Assembly: GCF_900198195.1 (NCBI RefSeq) | Contig: NZ_LT899436.1 | Location: forward strand, 1,765,001 to 1,829,000 | Direction: 5' to 3' | Length of the DNA: 64,000 bases | From: Tenacibaculum jejuense | GTDB lineage: Bacteria > Bacteroidota > Bacteroidia > Flavobacteriales > Flavobacteriaceae | Part shown: positions 1-10,700 of the stretch, one piece after another | How positions within the stretch are numbered: position 1 is the first letter of the stretch | Layout of the letters: each line of letters begins with the position of its first letter | Translations under genes and position numbers: made by a program | Notes under the pieces: model-generated | Told to the model about the DNA's origin: nothing | Databases searched by the model: none | What the model saw: only the letters and a program-made list of their open reading frames with translations

Positions 1-452
<452 letters not shown>

Positions 453-455
453 GTA

Positions 456-478
456 CTTCCCCTCCAAGTGAGGGGAAG
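456..478 (+). other. rRNA spacer hairpin, likely processing stem
   Basis: A perfect 9-bp inverted repeat (CTTCCCCTC at 456-464 and GAGGGGAAG at 470-478) with a 5-base loop sits directly after the 23S 3' end. It has no following U-tract, so it is more likely a precursor processing stem than a terminator. The function is inferred from position only. Confidence 0.5.
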
Positions 479-552
479 ACAACTCTTTTGATGATTTAAA
501 ATACCATTTTACTAATATGTTAACTTATACAGTTGAAATATACTGAAACAAC

Positions 553-662
553 TTAAGGTGATTATAGCAATGGGGCTCACCTCTTACCATTCCGAACAGA
601 GAAGTTAAGCCCATTAGCGCCGATGGTACTGCCACTGGTGGGAGAGTAGGTCGTCGCCTTTC
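553..662 (+). rRNA. rrf: 5S ribosomal RNA
   Basis: About 108-110 bases match 5S rRNA: the 5' strand (AAGGTGATTATAGCAATGG) pairs with the 3' strand (GTCGTCGCCTT), and the conserved CCATTCCGAACAGAGAAG and CCGATGGTACTGC segments are present. It lies about 100 bases after 23S in the same orientation, the usual rRNA operon order. Ends are approximate. Confidence 0.95.
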
Positions 663-669
663 TTTATAC

Positions 670-704
670 AAAACTCCGATTAGAATACTCTAATCGGAGT
701 TTTT
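670..704 (+). terminator. rRNA operon terminator
   Basis: A perfect 15-bp stem (AAAACTCCGATTAGA at 670-684, its complement at 689-703) with a 4-base loop is followed by a T-run, only 8 bases after 5S rRNA. This is a strong intrinsic terminator that closes the rRNA operon. Confidence 0.93.
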
Positions 705-706
705 TG

Positions 707-1007
707 TTTATATCAATACCCCTCACCCAATACTCACCAAAACATAATAAACAAAACTCTAAAAGGATGTCTTAGCTCCTTTAGAACTTTTCTTAAGTAA
801 GTATCATATAAAATAATAAAAGAGCTTAAAAACTATTGTAAACTCTTACACTTATAACTTATGCTTGGACGATTAAGAGTAAAATTCAAAATTGATTTTA
901 TTCTGATTATGATCATATTAATTAGTTAAATAGATTTATATTGTTAAAAGCTTAATTATTTTGGAAAATAATTTTTGTGATTAAAAAATTATTATGATTT
1001 TTGATTA
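707..1007. other. AT-rich intergenic stretch, nothing recognised
   Basis: About 300 bases between the rRNA terminator and the DinB-like gene. I see no tRNA, no open frame with a plausible protein, no repeat and no promoter matching TAnnTTTG well. Confidence 0.6.
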
Positions 1008-1508
1008 ATGATTGATGCGATAGAGAAAAATCTTCAAAGAGGTATTAAGTTATTAAATACAATATCTGATAAACAATATAGTGATTGTTCCGTACCACCT
1101 TATTATTCTAGTATAGGAAATAACATGAGACATATTTTAGATGTGTTTTCATGTATTTTTAAAGGTATTGATAGGGGAGATATAGATTTTTCCGATAGGG
1201 AAAGAAATGAGTTAGCTCAAATCAAAACGGATGCAGGTATTGCTTATTTTAATGAAATAATTCATCAATTAAAATCTATAGAAACTGAAGACTTTGATAA
1301 AATTGTAAGAGTAACTGACGATTTAGGTACCGGTAAAATCACTACTAACTACACTTTATCTAGTGCTTTAGTGCAGGCACATAGCCATACGATTCATCAT
1401 TACGCCAGTATTGGATTCATAATTCACACATTAGGGATTGAATTACCAGATGCTGATTTTGGATATAATCCGACAACACCTAGAGAAAGTATTTCTAAAA
1501 AATCGTAG
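1008..1508 (+). CDS. DinB-like metalloprotein
   Basis: The 166-residue protein looks like a four-helix DinB/YfiT-type fold. A histidine in the first helix (H42, in NNMRHILDVF) and a cluster near the C-terminus (H125, H127, H130, H131 in AHSHTIHHYASIG) form the usual three-histidine metal site of the superfamily. Members include thiol-dependent S-transferases and many proteins of unknown activity, so no reaction can be assigned. No signal peptide is seen, so it should be cytoplasmic. It stands alone between the rRNA operon and a convergent secreted-protein gene that ends 20 bases downstream. The first ATG of the frame is taken as the start; no alternative is better. Confidence 0.8.
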   Translation: MIDAIEKNLQRGIKLLNTISDKQYSDCSVPPYYSSIGNNMRHILDVFSCIFKGIDRGDIDFSDRERNELAQIKTDAGIAYFNEIIHQLKSIETEDFDKIVRVTDDLGTGKITTNYTLSSALVQAHSHTIHHYASIGFIIHTLGIELPDADFGYNPTTPRESISKKS

Positions 1509-1528
1509 AAGAAACTAGAGTTTAAGGT

Positions 1529-2680
1529 TTAGTAATTAATATATACCCATCCTTTTCTTGTATTATTAGTATCATCATTACCAAATTCAAGAGTATAAAA
1601 ATAAGTACCTACAGGTAACTTTTTGTCAGCTTTAATAGTAGCCCTACCGTTAGATAAAGCTTCCCAGTTATTTTCATAGTTTGTAGCTTCAAACACGATA
1701 TTACCCCAACGGTTAAATACAGTTAGTTTATTTTTTTTGTATAACTCTAAACCTTCAAATACTAAAGCATCATTTACGTCATCATCGTTAGGAGAAATTA
1801 AAAAATTATCACTTCCTTGTTCAATATCAGAGAAAATTGAACCTATAGTAATGATTTCATATTCATTAGGAATAAATTCTGTAGATGTAATTCTTCCGTT
1901 ATCTAGGTCTCCTGTAACATTTGTATTACCTAAGTCAATCCATTTTTGTTCTGATTTACTCCATCCGACTACACGTAGAAAACTTATTACAGGTGATATG
2001 TTTTCAATATTACTAAAACTATCCCAAGTTAAAGTTACATTAGTTTGATTAGATCCATCTAAATCCCAGAATTCATCAGTACTTATATTTTTTAAGAATA
2101 CTTGTTTTTCTTCTGTTGCGAAAGTGTCTGAAAAAGTTGAGGGAGAATTTGGGTTTTCAAAAAAATATGCGCCATTGAAATAAGATTCAGCATTTTGGTT
2201 CGGTGTAATCATAGGTCTTAATCGGTCATCATCTCCGATAGGAAAAATAAATTCATTATTTCCAGTAACAGAAGCATACCCATCTGTATGTCTATCATCA
2301 TCTTCACCTACATATAAATCATGACGAATAAAATCTAAAGAAATAGAAGGGTTTGATCGGGGTGTAACAATTTTACCATTTACATATTCTAGCTCATTTC
2401 TAACACCAAGAGAAGTATTTAATTGTAGATCATTAATAGCATCTATTTCTACATTATTAAAAATAGGACTATTTGTACCTGAAACAATTCTTACTTCATT
2501 ATCACTGTAGAAACCAGCTAAACCTAAGTTATTTTCAAACTGCCCATCATTTATTAAATCAGTATGGAATCCTATTTCTGCATTATTATGCATTTGGATG
2601 TTTCCAAAGTTTTTAAAACCTTCTGTTTGAGCATTAATTGTTAAGGCCATTAAAAATGGCAAAATATTAAGGATTTTCAT
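1529..2680 (-). CDS. Secreted protein with type IX (type B) sorting domain
   Basis: The 383-residue protein has a signal peptide (about residues 1-17, ending LTINAQ) and a C-terminal gliding-motility-associated domain at about residues 292-383. Its hallmarks are SPNDDDVND, LTVFNRWGNIVFE, LPVGTYFYTL and the final KGWVYI. This is the type B sorting domain recognised by the type IX secretion system, so the protein should cross the outer membrane and stay on or near the cell surface. The middle part is beta-rich and unrecognised; it holds several Asp-rich stretches (GEDDDRHTDG, GDDDR). It lies just beyond the 3' end of the five-gene surface operon (3093-15864), on the same strand, and shares that operon's promoter motif (3029-3053), which suggests co-regulation. 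Confidence 0.9.
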   Translation of the reverse strand: MKILNILPFLMALTINAQTEGFKNFGNIQMHNNAEIGFHTDLINDGQFENNLGLAGFYSDNEVRIVSGTNSPIFNNVEIDAINDLQLNTSLGVRNELEYVNGKIVTPRSNPSISLDFIRHDLYVGEDDDRHTDGYASVTGNNEFIFPIGDDDRLRPMITPNQNAESYFNGAYFFENPNSPSTFSDTFATEEKQVFLKNISTDEFWDLDGSNQTNVTLTWDSFSNIENISPVISFLRVVGWSKSEQKWIDLGNTNVTGDLDNGRITSTEFIPNEYEIITIGSIFSDIEQGSDNFLISPNDDDVNDALVFEGLELYKKNKLTVFNRWGNIVFEATNYENNWEALSNGRATIKADKKLPVGTYFYTLEFGNDDTNNTRKGWVYINY

Positions 2681-3028
2681 TATTCCTTAGGGATTTACTT
2701 ACTACTTACTTAAAACTTACTTTCAATAGAATTAACTACTTACTATTTCAAATCTTAATAATTGATATATCAAACTTACTTTATCAATTATTTGATTGTT
2801 TATCTCGACAACTAAATTACTTAAAACCTTAAATCAATATAGCTGACCTTCGGTGAAAAACAATTAGTTTAGGACTAACTGCTAAATTGGTCGTCTAAGA
2901 CGTTGCGAACTTACAAAAAAATATTCATTTTTTTGTTATAAAACGTTGATAATTAGTTATGAAATGCGGTTTTTAAAGTGTAAACTGCTAATTTTCTCTT
3001 GAACCAATTACTGTCTTATATAAATTAA
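2681..3028 (-). other. Gene-free stretch; possible long leader
   Basis: This stretch (part of the 412-base gap 2681-3092) lies between the promoter motif at 3029-3053 and the start of the type IX-secreted protein. If transcription starts at the motif, the leader is about 340 bases. It holds a 10-bp AT-only inverted repeat (2913-2922 and 2927-2936), a near-palindrome CGTCTAAGACG at about 2892-2902, and clustered ACTTACT repeats at about 2696-2740. A TAnnTTTG match on the minus strand (TAAGTTTG, 2771-2778) could give a shorter transcript. I see no known riboswitch. Confidence 0.4.
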
Positions 3029-3053
3029 GACACAAAAAATGTATTAAAGTCAC
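3029..3053 (-). promoter_or_regulatory. Motif GTGAC-N15-GTGTC, copy B
   Basis: On the minus strand TGTGAC is followed after 15 bases by GTGTCTTAATT. The same two boxes with the same spacing occur upstream of the surface operon (15919-15943) and of the MscS gene (18122-18146). The copy points toward the type IX-secreted protein at 1529-2680 but lies about 350 bases from its start. The layout (GTGAC as -35, GTGTC as -10) resembles ECF sigma factor promoters; that reading is inference. Confidence 0.6.
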
Positions 3054-3092
3054 ATTCAGTGTTTTAACTAATAAATAAGTAATTGAGGGTTT

Positions 3093-3815
3093 CTATCTGT
3101 AAGCAGTAAAGAAGACTACTAAACTTTCATCTAAAATATCATTATCTCTATTGGTGTTACCTGAAGTTCCTAATGTATAACTCACATTAATAGTAAAACC
3201 GTTAAGATCAAATGAAGATAATGTACCTGAGATTACTCCCATGTTAACGGCATTCTGATTACCGTATCTTAAACCTATACATTGACTATTTGAAGAGTAT
3301 CTAGAGATTGAATTTATAGAACTACCACTTCCACCAATATAAATTGTAGCTTGTGTAGTTGTACCAGCATCGTTCCTTGCATAGCCTTGCATAACTCCAA
3401 ATGCATTTTGTAATGTTGGCGTATTTAATCCTGCAGACCCAGCAGCATTAATATTGAAAGCTTCTATATTAGCATGAGCATTAAAAGTAATTTGACTAGG
3501 TCTAAAAGGTAAAGTATTAACATTTACATTAAAAGATGTAGCTGTTGTTCCGCCTGGTGCGGTTATAATGAATGATCCTACAAAAACATTTGGATCTGAT
3601 CTTAACGCTATCCAATTTGTACCGTCATAATAATAAAAAATCTTTTCATCTGTACTGTATGCTATTGTTGCTTCTACAGGGGAAGCTACACTGGTTATCT
3701 GAGCTGTTGTACCACTTGGAAATCCAGAAACAGGACTACCAGGAAATACTTGCGCTTCTGTAGTTATAGATGATATGCATAAGATGAAGAAGAATAAATA
3801 TTTTATGTTTTTCAT
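3093..3815 (-). CDS. Secreted protein with YSTDEK/YYYDGTNW module
   Basis: This 240-residue protein is the last gene of the five-gene surface operon. A signal peptide covers about residues 1-21. Residues about 22-75 form a module shared with the genes at 5738 and 6180: FPxGTTAQI, then AYSTDEKIFYYYDGTNWI. The rest is a Gly/Ser/Thr/Asn-rich beta region (residues about 80-240) that ends in VVFFTAYR, resembling the C-terminal domains of fibre-like exoproteins. I do not recognise a catalytic motif, and no type IX sorting domain is seen. It starts one base after the stop of the preceding gene, so the two are probably translationally coupled. A structural or adhesive role at the cell surface is inference. 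Confidence 0.8.
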   Translation of the reverse strand: MKNIKYLFFFILCISSITTEAQVFPGSPVSGFPSGTTAQITSVASPVEATIAYSTDEKIFYYYDGTNWIALRSDPNVFVGSFIITAPGGTTATSFNVNVNTLPFRPSQITFNAHANIEAFNINAAGSAGLNTPTLQNAFGVMQGYARNDAGTTTQATIYIGGSGSSINSISRYSSNSQCIGLRYGNQNAVNMGVISGTLSSFDLNGFTINVSYTLGTSGNTNRDNDILDESLVVFFTAYR

Positions 3816-3816
3816 T

Positions 3817-5730
3817 TTAGATTCCTTTTTTAATGGCAGTAGTTTTTGTTAATATTCTCTTTAGAAGATTTAAAATTTCAATTTGTCTTTCTTCTGTAGC
3901 TTGAATAGTTGCATTCTGATTAATATTAGTAATATTTAAAGTAGGGTTTGTACCATTTAGTTCTTTTAGAATACCAACATTTTTTTGCAATATTTTTTTT
4001 GCTAAAAAGATCATTTCTTCTTGATTAATTGAAGTAGAAGGATCTATTAAAGGAGCTTGATGAGCTACAAATTTGTAAATATCTTCTGGACCAGAAAAAT
4101 CTTGTATTGTAGCCCAATTGGTATAACCATCTCGAGTAATTTCTAATCTTACCTGATTACTTGCAAAAGTAGTTACACTATTACTAGTACCAGTAAAATT
4201 AGTTTCACTTAAAAATTCAGTAGATGTATTTAAATCTGTAATTAATAAATTGGCATTGTTTATATTAGCTATTGAAATGAATTTATAGAATTGGGTAGCA
4301 TCTTGTAAGCCTACGTCTAAATTATTTAAATCTGCAATTGAAGAAGTTGCATCAGACTCTAATTTTACAAATTTATCGCATGGAGATAAAATAGCACTAC
4401 CACTAAGTATTAATTGATAATCATTAAGATCTATAACATCTGCTCTTGGAGTGGCAAAAAAAGTGGTAATATTAGGTTGTTCAAGATTGTTAATTTTATT
4501 CAGTTTAATAAAATCATAAACTTCGCAAAGTGTTCTGTTTGCAGAGATTGTTAATGTTCTAGCAGAATGATTAACTGTTATTCCTGCGTAAGCCGCTACT
4601 GTTGTTGTATTAGTCTCGCTAATAAATTCATCATCAGTCACAACAATGTTATCTGAGATAGGTTCATTAAAATTTCGATCTACTGCGTAATAGGTTTTTA
4701 AATAATCAGCTACAACTAAAGTTGAATTTCCTCTGTCGAAGTTTAAACTAACAGAATTATCTATTTTTAGTACTTCTTGTGTAGGAATTTGACCACTTGT
4801 ATCTGAAGTTAAGTTATAATCAAAAGTATTCGCATTATTATTATACAGTAGTATATTGATATTATTTATAGGGGTAAGGTTTGGTTCTGTAACAATAACA
4901 TCGTGAGTATAAAATTCTTGAACTCTATTAGCAGCTCCAGAGTAACCAGTCCATCCTGTTGGTTTTACAGGATTAACAAAGAAAAAATCAACATTACGTT
5001 GACTAAAATTCCAATTAGTTGCATCCCAATCCATATTAAAAGCTTTAAAATCACCATTAGATCCAGATCCACCTACAATCCTAGTAACTCCTCTTAGTTT
5101 TAAATTTCTAATGATTTCAACTTCTCCAGCTAATCTAGCTCCAGGCTCAAAATTTAAACGATTCGTAGTATTAATTGTAATATTTTCTAAAGTTGTATTA
5201 GTCTGAAAATGTAAAAAGTCTGAACCACCATATCCAGAAAAAGTTACATCTTCAAAATTAAAAGTATAATTACCATTATTAAAAAAATCACTTCGCCCAC
5301 TAGTAACACCTAACAAATAAAATACTCTGGTAAAGTTCGCTGTGTAGGCACCATTATATGAATGACCTTTTGGAGATCCTGTATAATGAATTGTTACATC
5401 AGTAAAAGTAACTGTTGTTCCTGCTTGTGGAGCATATCTATATATGTCAGGAAAATGATAGACTGCATTATTATCAGTTAAAGTACCAGCACCTTGAACT
5501 TTTAATTCTGCATTAAAAGTAATATCACGATTTACTACAGTACCTGTAGTTGGGTTGGCTTGTATAAAATTTCTTAATTGGTCTCCAGTTGTTGGTCCTG
5601 TAATAAAAATAGTAGGTCTATTTCCACCAGGACTTCCTGTAGAAGGAGCAGTTGCATTAAAACTTATCTGAGAGAAAATGTTTAAAGAAATAAAAAATAA
5701 GAATATGAATATGTAACTAGTTCCTTTCAT
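3817..5730 (-). CDS. Large secreted protein, unrecognised, C-terminal helical tail
   Basis: The 637-residue protein has a signal peptide (about residues 1-20, ending LNIFSQ). The first 300 residues are Asn/Thr/Gly-rich beta sequence, perhaps a beta-helix. The middle contains a segment LTISANRTLCEVYDFIKL of a kind seen in large flavobacterial exoproteins. The last 70 residues change character: EEMIFLAKKIL and ERQIEILNLLKRIL are heptad-like helices that could form a coiled coil. Unlike its neighbours it lacks the YSTDEK module. It is the fourth gene of the operon, 7 bases after the gene at 5738 and one base before the next. Its function is unknown; membership of an extracellular assembly is an inference from context. 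Confidence 0.8.
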   Translation of the reverse strand: MKGTSYIFIFLFFISLNIFSQISFNATAPSTGSPGGNRPTIFITGPTTGDQLRNFIQANPTTGTVVNRDITFNAELKVQGAGTLTDNNAVYHFPDIYRYAPQAGTTVTFTDVTIHYTGSPKGHSYNGAYTANFTRVFYLLGVTSGRSDFFNNGNYTFNFEDVTFSGYGGSDFLHFQTNTTLENITINTTNRLNFEPGARLAGEVEIIRNLKLRGVTRIVGGSGSNGDFKAFNMDWDATNWNFSQRNVDFFFVNPVKPTGWTGYSGAANRVQEFYTHDVIVTEPNLTPINNINILLYNNNANTFDYNLTSDTSGQIPTQEVLKIDNSVSLNFDRGNSTLVVADYLKTYYAVDRNFNEPISDNIVVTDDEFISETNTTTVAAYAGITVNHSARTLTISANRTLCEVYDFIKLNKINNLEQPNITTFFATPRADVIDLNDYQLILSGSAILSPCDKFVKLESDATSSIADLNNLDVGLQDATQFYKFISIANINNANLLITDLNTSTEFLSETNFTGTSNSVTTFASNQVRLEITRDGYTNWATIQDFSGPEDIYKFVAHQAPLIDPSTSINQEEMIFLAKKILQKNVGILKELNGTNPTLNITNINQNATIQATEERQIEILNLLKRILTKTTAIKKGI

Positions 5731-5737
5731 ATTTTAT

Positions 5738-6145
5738 TTAAGAATAAGTTAATCCGATTACTGTAGCTTGATCTGCAGGTTGTGTTCCAGAACCCATGGC
5801 AAACGCTTCATCATTTAAGTTTGTCCTTGAAAATCGAGAAACCATCCAATCTGTAGAATTAATTCTTACCGATACATAGTAATAATTAGCGTCTTCAAAA
5901 AATAATTCATTATCAACAATCACTTTTGAATTTTCACTGAATAACTTAACCCATTTTGTACCGTCGTAATAGTAAAATATCTTCTCATCAGTACTGTAAG
6001 CAATAACACTTTCAGTAGTCGTTATTGAAGTAATTTGTGCTGTAGTTCCTTTAGGATAACCAACCACAGGTTCACCAGGTAATACTTGGCTATACAATGA
6101 ATATGTAGTTATAAATAAAAATATGATTAAAATTCTAGTTATCAT
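5738..6145 (-). CDS. Short secreted protein with YSTDEK/YYYDGTKW module
   Basis: The 135-residue protein has a signal peptide (about 1-19, ending YSLYSQ). It then carries the shared module almost alone: VLPGEPVVGYPKGTTAQI, AYSTDEKIFYYYDGTKWV. The last 60 residues (from about 75) are unique and end in a beta-like strand. It is the smallest member of the set and shows that the module can stand nearly free. It lies 34 bases after the gene at 6180 and 7 bases before the gene at 3817. Function unknown; I do not think it is a truncated gene, because its stop is clean and the next gene follows at once. Confidence 0.75.
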   Translation of the reverse strand: MITRILIIFLFITTYSLYSQVLPGEPVVGYPKGTTAQITSITTTESVIAYSTDEKIFYYYDGTKWVKLFSENSKVIVDNELFFEDANYYYVSVRINSTDWMVSRFSRTNLNDEAFAMGSGTQPADQATVIGLTYS

Positions 6146-6179
6146 AACGTGAAAATTTATTCTAATTAAAATTTCTGAA

Positions 6180-7751
6180 TTAGTCTATTTTTTTGATAGT
6201 CATTCCAGTAGCATTAGAATCAATAACTACCTGTCCTGTACTATTTATATTTTTTTCGCGAACTTTTATACCATAACTCTGAAAAGCAGATAAATTTAGT
6301 AAGACAGTTCTAGAAGCTGTAACATATCTTTGGTTTGTATTTCCTATTAAAGTAACTAAACTTCCAGTATTAGCAATTGGATTATTATTTTGACAAACGA
6401 CTATTTCTAAGGAACTATTTCCTCCATTATTAAAGTCATTTCCATTTTCTTTTCTCAAAGAAACAGTATATGTAATTTCATATAAGCCAGCTTGAGTAAC
6501 CTGTACTTGATCATTGGTAGTATTTGCTACAGAACCACTTGAAAGTCTAACAGAGTTTAAAGGAATTAGTGTACCATTTGTATTAAAGTCTGCTACAGTA
6601 ATAGTAGCATCTGTACTGTTAAATTTATCCACATAAGTTAATGTACCACTCGAACCTCCAGTTGTAGATGAATTATTATTCATTTGGTGCCAATTACTTC
6701 CATTACTCTGAATTTTTAAAGTACTATTTGGTGTTATGGAATTGCTATTAGTGTTTGATAAGTTGAGATAATTTGAAATTGAAATAGTATTACCAGTACT
6801 ATTTTTTAACACATATTCTCTACCATTACTAGTGTTTGCATTAGGTAAAGTAATGGTATGATTACCGTTAATAATAACACTATAATGATCTTCTGTTAAT
6901 GTTAAATTACCTGTTGTAGTAAACACAGATTTAGAGAAAGACCCTACAAGTTGTAAAGTTGAATTAGCAATATTGAAACCTGCTTGAGAATCATCATAAT
7001 CAGTATCAACTGGAACTTCATTAGTATTTAAATTTATTCCAAAGCGAGTTTTGGCGTCAGCTGAGTTGTTGCTTCCTTGAACTCTAAATAATTCTCGATG
7101 AAATTGTCCTCTTCTATAATCATATCTTTTGAAAATTATAGGTTCTGCACCGTCATCTCCAATAATAAACTCTAATCTTCCATCGTTAGAAGGTCCACCA
7201 GAACCTATTTCAAATAAATCGGTTTCTCCAGAACTTCCCTTCAATCGAAAACTACCGTTTGGTGTAGTAAAGAACATAGGTCTGTAGAAGGCTGCGCCAG
7301 AGGCTGCAAATTGTAACGCTGCTATATTTCCATTTCCATTTAAATGAACTATAGGTTGATCACCATCGGTATAATCAGGAAATCCTTGTACTAAGCCTAA
7401 AGTTGCTCTTCTACCAAATTCCAAAAGAGGTAAATTATTAGATCGTATTTGCATACGAACATCATCAATAGTACCTAAAAAGTTTGTATTTGTAGTTCCT
7501 GCATTACCATTTAATAACCAGTTACTACCACTTGTAGATACCCAATTAATACCATCAAAATAATATATAATTCTTTGATCTGTACTGTATGCCATAACTC
7601 CTTCAACAGGAGAAGGTGTAGCTAATATTTGAGCCGTTGTTCCGCTTGGCAAACCTGAAACAGGAATATCTGGAAACACCTGAGAAAATATATTCTGATA
7701 AGTTGAAATTAAAATTAACAGAACAAGTATTTTTTTAAAAGACATTTTCAT
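6180..7751 (-). CDS. Secreted fibre-like protein, C1q/TNF-like C-terminus
   Basis: The 523-residue protein has a signal peptide (about 1-23, ending NIFSQ), then the shared module (PSGTTAQI, AYSTDQRIIYYFDGINWV). Next comes NWLLNGNAGTTNTNFLG, a motif typical of tail-fibre-like exoproteins of Bacteroidota, and a segment ITLPNANTSNGREYVLKN of a kind found in phage-like fibre shafts. The last 140 residues (QAGLYEITYTVSLR to the final MTIKKID) resemble a C1q/TNF-type jelly roll, a fold that usually trimerises and binds ligands. It is the second gene of the operon, 10 bases after the giant repeat protein. A trimeric surface fibre is a reasonable inference; the family assignments are from pattern only. 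Confidence 0.8.
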   Translation of the reverse strand: MKMSFKKILVLLILISTYQNIFSQVFPDIPVSGLPSGTTAQILATPSPVEGVMAYSTDQRIIYYFDGINWVSTSGSNWLLNGNAGTTNTNFLGTIDDVRMQIRSNNLPLLEFGRRATLGLVQGFPDYTDGDQPIVHLNGNGNIAALQFAASGAAFYRPMFFTTPNGSFRLKGSSGETDLFEIGSGGPSNDGRLEFIIGDDGAEPIIFKRYDYRRGQFHRELFRVQGSNNSADAKTRFGINLNTNEVPVDTDYDDSQAGFNIANSTLQLVGSFSKSVFTTTGNLTLTEDHYSVIINGNHTITLPNANTSNGREYVLKNSTGNTISISNYLNLSNTNSNSITPNSTLKIQSNGSNWHQMNNNSSTTGGSSGTLTYVDKFNSTDATITVADFNTNGTLIPLNSVRLSSGSVANTTNDQVQVTQAGLYEITYTVSLRKENGNDFNNGGNSSLEIVVCQNNNPIANTGSLVTLIGNTNQRYVTASRTVLLNLSAFQSYGIKVREKNINSTGQVVIDSNATGMTIKKID

Positions 7752-7761
7752 AACTTTTGGA

Positions 7762-10700
7762 TTAAAAATCTTGAACTGAGAAATACCAATTACGATCTAA
7801 CCTGTATAAATACACATTACTTCCATACAATTGTACAGTAAAACTATTACTTGTTTGAGCAATTACTTGTCCAGTGACTTGTAAGTTACCAACACTAAAA
7901 ACAGTTAGTTGCACAACATAGTCTGCATTTCCTCTATCTGGTATTGTAACTGTATAATTACCAACTCCATTTCTAGTTACAGATGTTACTCCTTGAGATC
8001 TTAATAAGTTCCCTGTAGTACCATTTACTTTACCCATAGCTCTTATGGTTGATCCAGATAAATATGCACCACCATCAGTACCTACTTGTAAATTATTGTT
8101 AGCATCGGCACTTACTACTTGAGCTGTACTAGTTGTACCACTTTCATCTGTGTAGGTAATTTCACCAGTTGCACTTGGATCTGAAGAACTAGGAGTATCA
8201 TTTTGTGTAAGTGTTGTTACAGTTTCTTGAATATTGGTATTCGTACCATTAGACGAATGTGTTGCAATTGTTCTACCACTTAAACTTCCAGCTTGTGCTA
8301 CTGTTGTCACATTAGAAACAAGCGAAGACAGATCTACAATTAAAGGTGCAGCTCCGTCATCTTCTAAAGAGATCGATAACTGATTGTTTGTTGTATTAAA
8401 TGTAAACTGATCTACAGTTTGATCATCTGTACCTAAAGCAGTAAGCGGTACAGAAAGCGTTCCATTGCTATCTGTTATTTGAAGATTACCAGCATTGACT
8501 GCAAAAGCAGTATTTACCTCATTGGTTACCGATCCATCGACTTCGGTAGCAGTAATGATATAAGGATCTGCAGTTGTTCCTGTTCCAGTTACCACATTAA
8601 TTCCCGCCCCTTGTACACTCGTTTCAGATCCATCAGCAACAAGAGAAGAAAGGTCTACAGTAAGATCCGCTCCATTTTCAATACCTACGGTTAATACATT
8701 AGTTGTTGCATTGAGTGTTAATACATCAATATCTTGATCATCTGTACCTAAAGCAGTAAGCGGTACAGAAAGTGTTCCATTAGAATCTGTGATTTCTAAA
8801 TTACCAGCATTCACAGCAAAAGCTGTATTTACCTCATTGGTTACCGATCCATCGACTTCGGTTGCTGTTATAATATAAGGATCTGCAGTTGTTCCGGTTC
8901 CAGTAACCACATTAATTCCCGCCCCTTGTACACTCGTTTCAGATCCATCAGCAACAAGAGAAGAAAGGTCTACAGTAAGATCCGCTCCATTTTCAATACC
9001 TACGGTTAATACATTAGTTGTTGCATTGAGTGTTAATACATCAATATCTTGATCATCTGTACCTAAAGCAGTAAGCGGTACAGAAAGTGTTCCATTAGAA
9101 TCTGTGATTTCTAAATTACCAGCATTGACAGCAAAAGCAGTATTTACCTCATTGGTTACCGATCCATCGACTTCGGTTGCTGTTATAATATAAGGATCTG
9201 CAGTTGTTCCGGTTCCAGTAACCACATTAATTCCCGCCCCTTGTACACTCGTTTCAGATCCATCAGCAACAAGAGAAGAAAGGTCTACAGTAAGATCCGC
9301 TCCATTTTCAATACCTACGGTTAATACATTAGTTGTTGCATTGAGTGTTAATACATCAATATCTTGATCATCTGTACCTAAAGCAGTAAGCGGTACAGAA
9401 AGTGTTCCATTAGAATCTGTGATTTCTAAATTACCAGCATTGACAGCAAAAGCAGTATTTACCTCATTGGTTACCGATCCATCGACTTCGGTTGCTGTTA
9501 TAATATAAGGATCTGCAGTTGTTCCGGTTCCAGTAACCACATTAATTCCAGCCCCTTGCACACTCGTTTCAGATCCATCAGCAACAAGAGAAGAAAGGTC
9601 TACAGTAAGATCCGCTCCATTTTCAATACCTACGGTTAATACATTAGTTGTTGCATTGAGTGTTAATACATCAATATCTTGATCATCTGTACCTAAAGCA
9701 GTAAGCGGTACAGATAGCGTTCCATTGCTATCTGTGATTTCTAAATTACCAGCATTGACAGCAAAAGCAGTATTTACCTCATTGGTTACCGATCCATCGA
9801 CTTCGGTAGCAGTAATGATATAAGGATCTGCAGTTGTTCCTGTTCCAGTAACCACATTAATTCCAGCCCCTTGCACACTCGTTTCAGAACCATCAGCAAC
9901 AAGAGAAGAAAGGTCTACAGTAAGATCCGCTCCATTTTCAATACCTACGGTTAATACATTAGTTGTTGCATTGAGTGTTAATACATCAATATCTTGATCA
10001 TCTGTACCTAAAGCAGTAAGCGGTACAGAAAGTGTTCCATTAGAATCTGTAATTTCTAAATTACCAGCATTGACAGCAAAAGCAGTATTTACCTCATTGG
10101 TTACCGATCCATCGACTTCGGTAGCAGTAATGATATAAGGATCTGCAGTTGTTCCTGTTCCAGTTACCACATTAATTCCCGCCCCTTGTACACTCGTTTC
10201 AGATCCATCAGCAACAAGAGAAGAAAGGTCTACAGTAAGATCCGCTCCATTTTCAATACCTACGGTTAATACATTAGTTGTTGCATTGAGTGTTAATACA
10301 TCAATATCTTGATCATCTGTACCTAAAGCAGTAAGCGGTACAGAAAGTGTTCCATTAGAATCTGTAATTTCTAAATTACCAGCATTGACAGCAAAAGCAG
10401 TATTTACCTCATTGGTTACCGATCCATCGACTTCGGTAGCAGTAATGATATAAGGATCTGCAGTTGTTCCTGTTCCAGTTACCACATTAATTCCCGCCCC
10501 TTGTACACTCGTTTCAGATCCATCAGCAACAAGAGAAGAAAGGTCTACAGTAAGATCCGCTCCATTTTCAATACCTACGGTTAATACATTAGTTGTTGCA
10601 TTGAGTGTTAATACATCAATATCTTGATCATCTGTACCTAAAGCAGTAAGCGGTACAGAAAGTGTTCCATTAGAATCTGTGATTTCTAAATTACCAGCAT

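Noticed and set aside
8479..8694. Open frame on the plus strand inside the repeat gene
   Set aside because: It is antisense to the repeat-coding sequence, low in complexity and recurs only as a by-product of the repeat.
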